From assembly GCA_964652075.1 (NCBI GenBank), contig CAZYZQ010000125.1, positions 1 to 5,340 of the forward strand: 5,340 nt of DNA. The letters run 5' to 3'. A model generated the notes under the pieces. That model ran no database searches. It had not been told where the DNA came from and saw nothing but the letters and a program-made list of their open reading frames with translations. Of this stretch, positions 5,261 through 5,340 are shown in pieces (the first letter of the stretch is position 1; each line of letters begins with the position of its first letter). This stretch comes from CAZYZQ01 sp964652075 (GTDB lineage Bacteria; Bacillota; Clostridia; Oscillospirales; Oscillospiraceae). Made by a program: the position numbers and the translations under genes.

Positions 5261-5340
5261 GGACAGGTATCGAAGTGGTCGTAACGAGCTTGACTCGAAA
5301 TCAAGTTGTCCGCAAGGGCACGTGGGTTCGAATCCCACCC
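5261..5340 (+). tRNA. tRNA-Ser (anticodon CGA), 3' end cut by the window
   Basis: A serine tRNA of the long-variable-arm class that reads UCG codons. Seen: acceptor 5' strand GGACAGG (5261-5267); D arm with TCG/CGA pairing and the GTGGTC loop; anticodon stem CTTGA/TCAAG (5289-5293, 5301-5305) around loop CTCGAAA, anticodon CGA at 5296-5298; variable arm TGTCC/GGGCA (5307-5311, 5316-5320) with a GCAA tetraloop; T stem GTGGG/CCCAC (5322-5326, 5334-5338) around TTCGAAT. The last two bases, CC, begin the 3' acceptor strand; the expected remainder TGTCC, the discriminator base and possibly CCA lie beyond the window. All visible stems pair, so the gene appears functional. Confidence 0.93.

Overview
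The window is GC-rich chromosomal DNA that reads like a high-GC gut Clostridia genome of the Oscillospiraceae type (Oscillibacter, Flavonifractor or Intestinimonas relatives). This placement is an inference from three things: the style of the hybrid kinase and Hpt proteins, the AAGGAGG-type ribosome sites with sigma-A-like promoters, and the tRNA-Ser sequence. No taxonomic marker gene is present, so it is tentative. The window is almost fully coding, with no gene-free stretch over 300 bases.

Positions 1-3133 (+ strand) hold a tightly packed signalling operon. It contains the C-terminal end of a GGDEF (diguanylate cyclase-like) protein, a small Hpt phosphotransfer protein, and an 857-residue membrane hybrid histidine kinase with two receiver domains. 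The genes are joined by two ATGA stop/start overlaps. Together they look like a phosphorelay: sensor, kinase, receivers, Hpt, then a downstream receiver, perhaps on the GGDEF protein. The Hpt gene carries an in-frame TAA as its fourth codon, immediately after a well-placed ATG and ribosome binding site. The rest of the frame, including the phosphorylatable histidine, is intact. Either the relay is broken in this strain, a shorter product is made from a downstream GTG, or there is a base error. This is the most notable point in the window.

Positions 3134-3225 separate two convergent genes and hold a strong hairpin flanked by A and T tracts, a bidirectional terminator. On the - strand, 3226-4398 encodes an RlmI-type PUA-domain rRNA cytosine-C5 methyltransferase, driven by a promoter with perfect -35 and -10 hexamers and 17-bp spacing. 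Divergent from it, 4521-5177 (+) encodes a GNAT-family acetyltransferase of unknown substrate. The 122-bp divergent intergenic region carries both promoters.

At the right edge a tRNA-Ser with anticodon CGA starts at 5261, preceded by a recognisable promoter, and is cut by the window end inside its 3' acceptor strand. I found no mobile element, CRISPR array or clearly new biological system. The window is mostly ordinary core and signalling DNA with one striking lesion.
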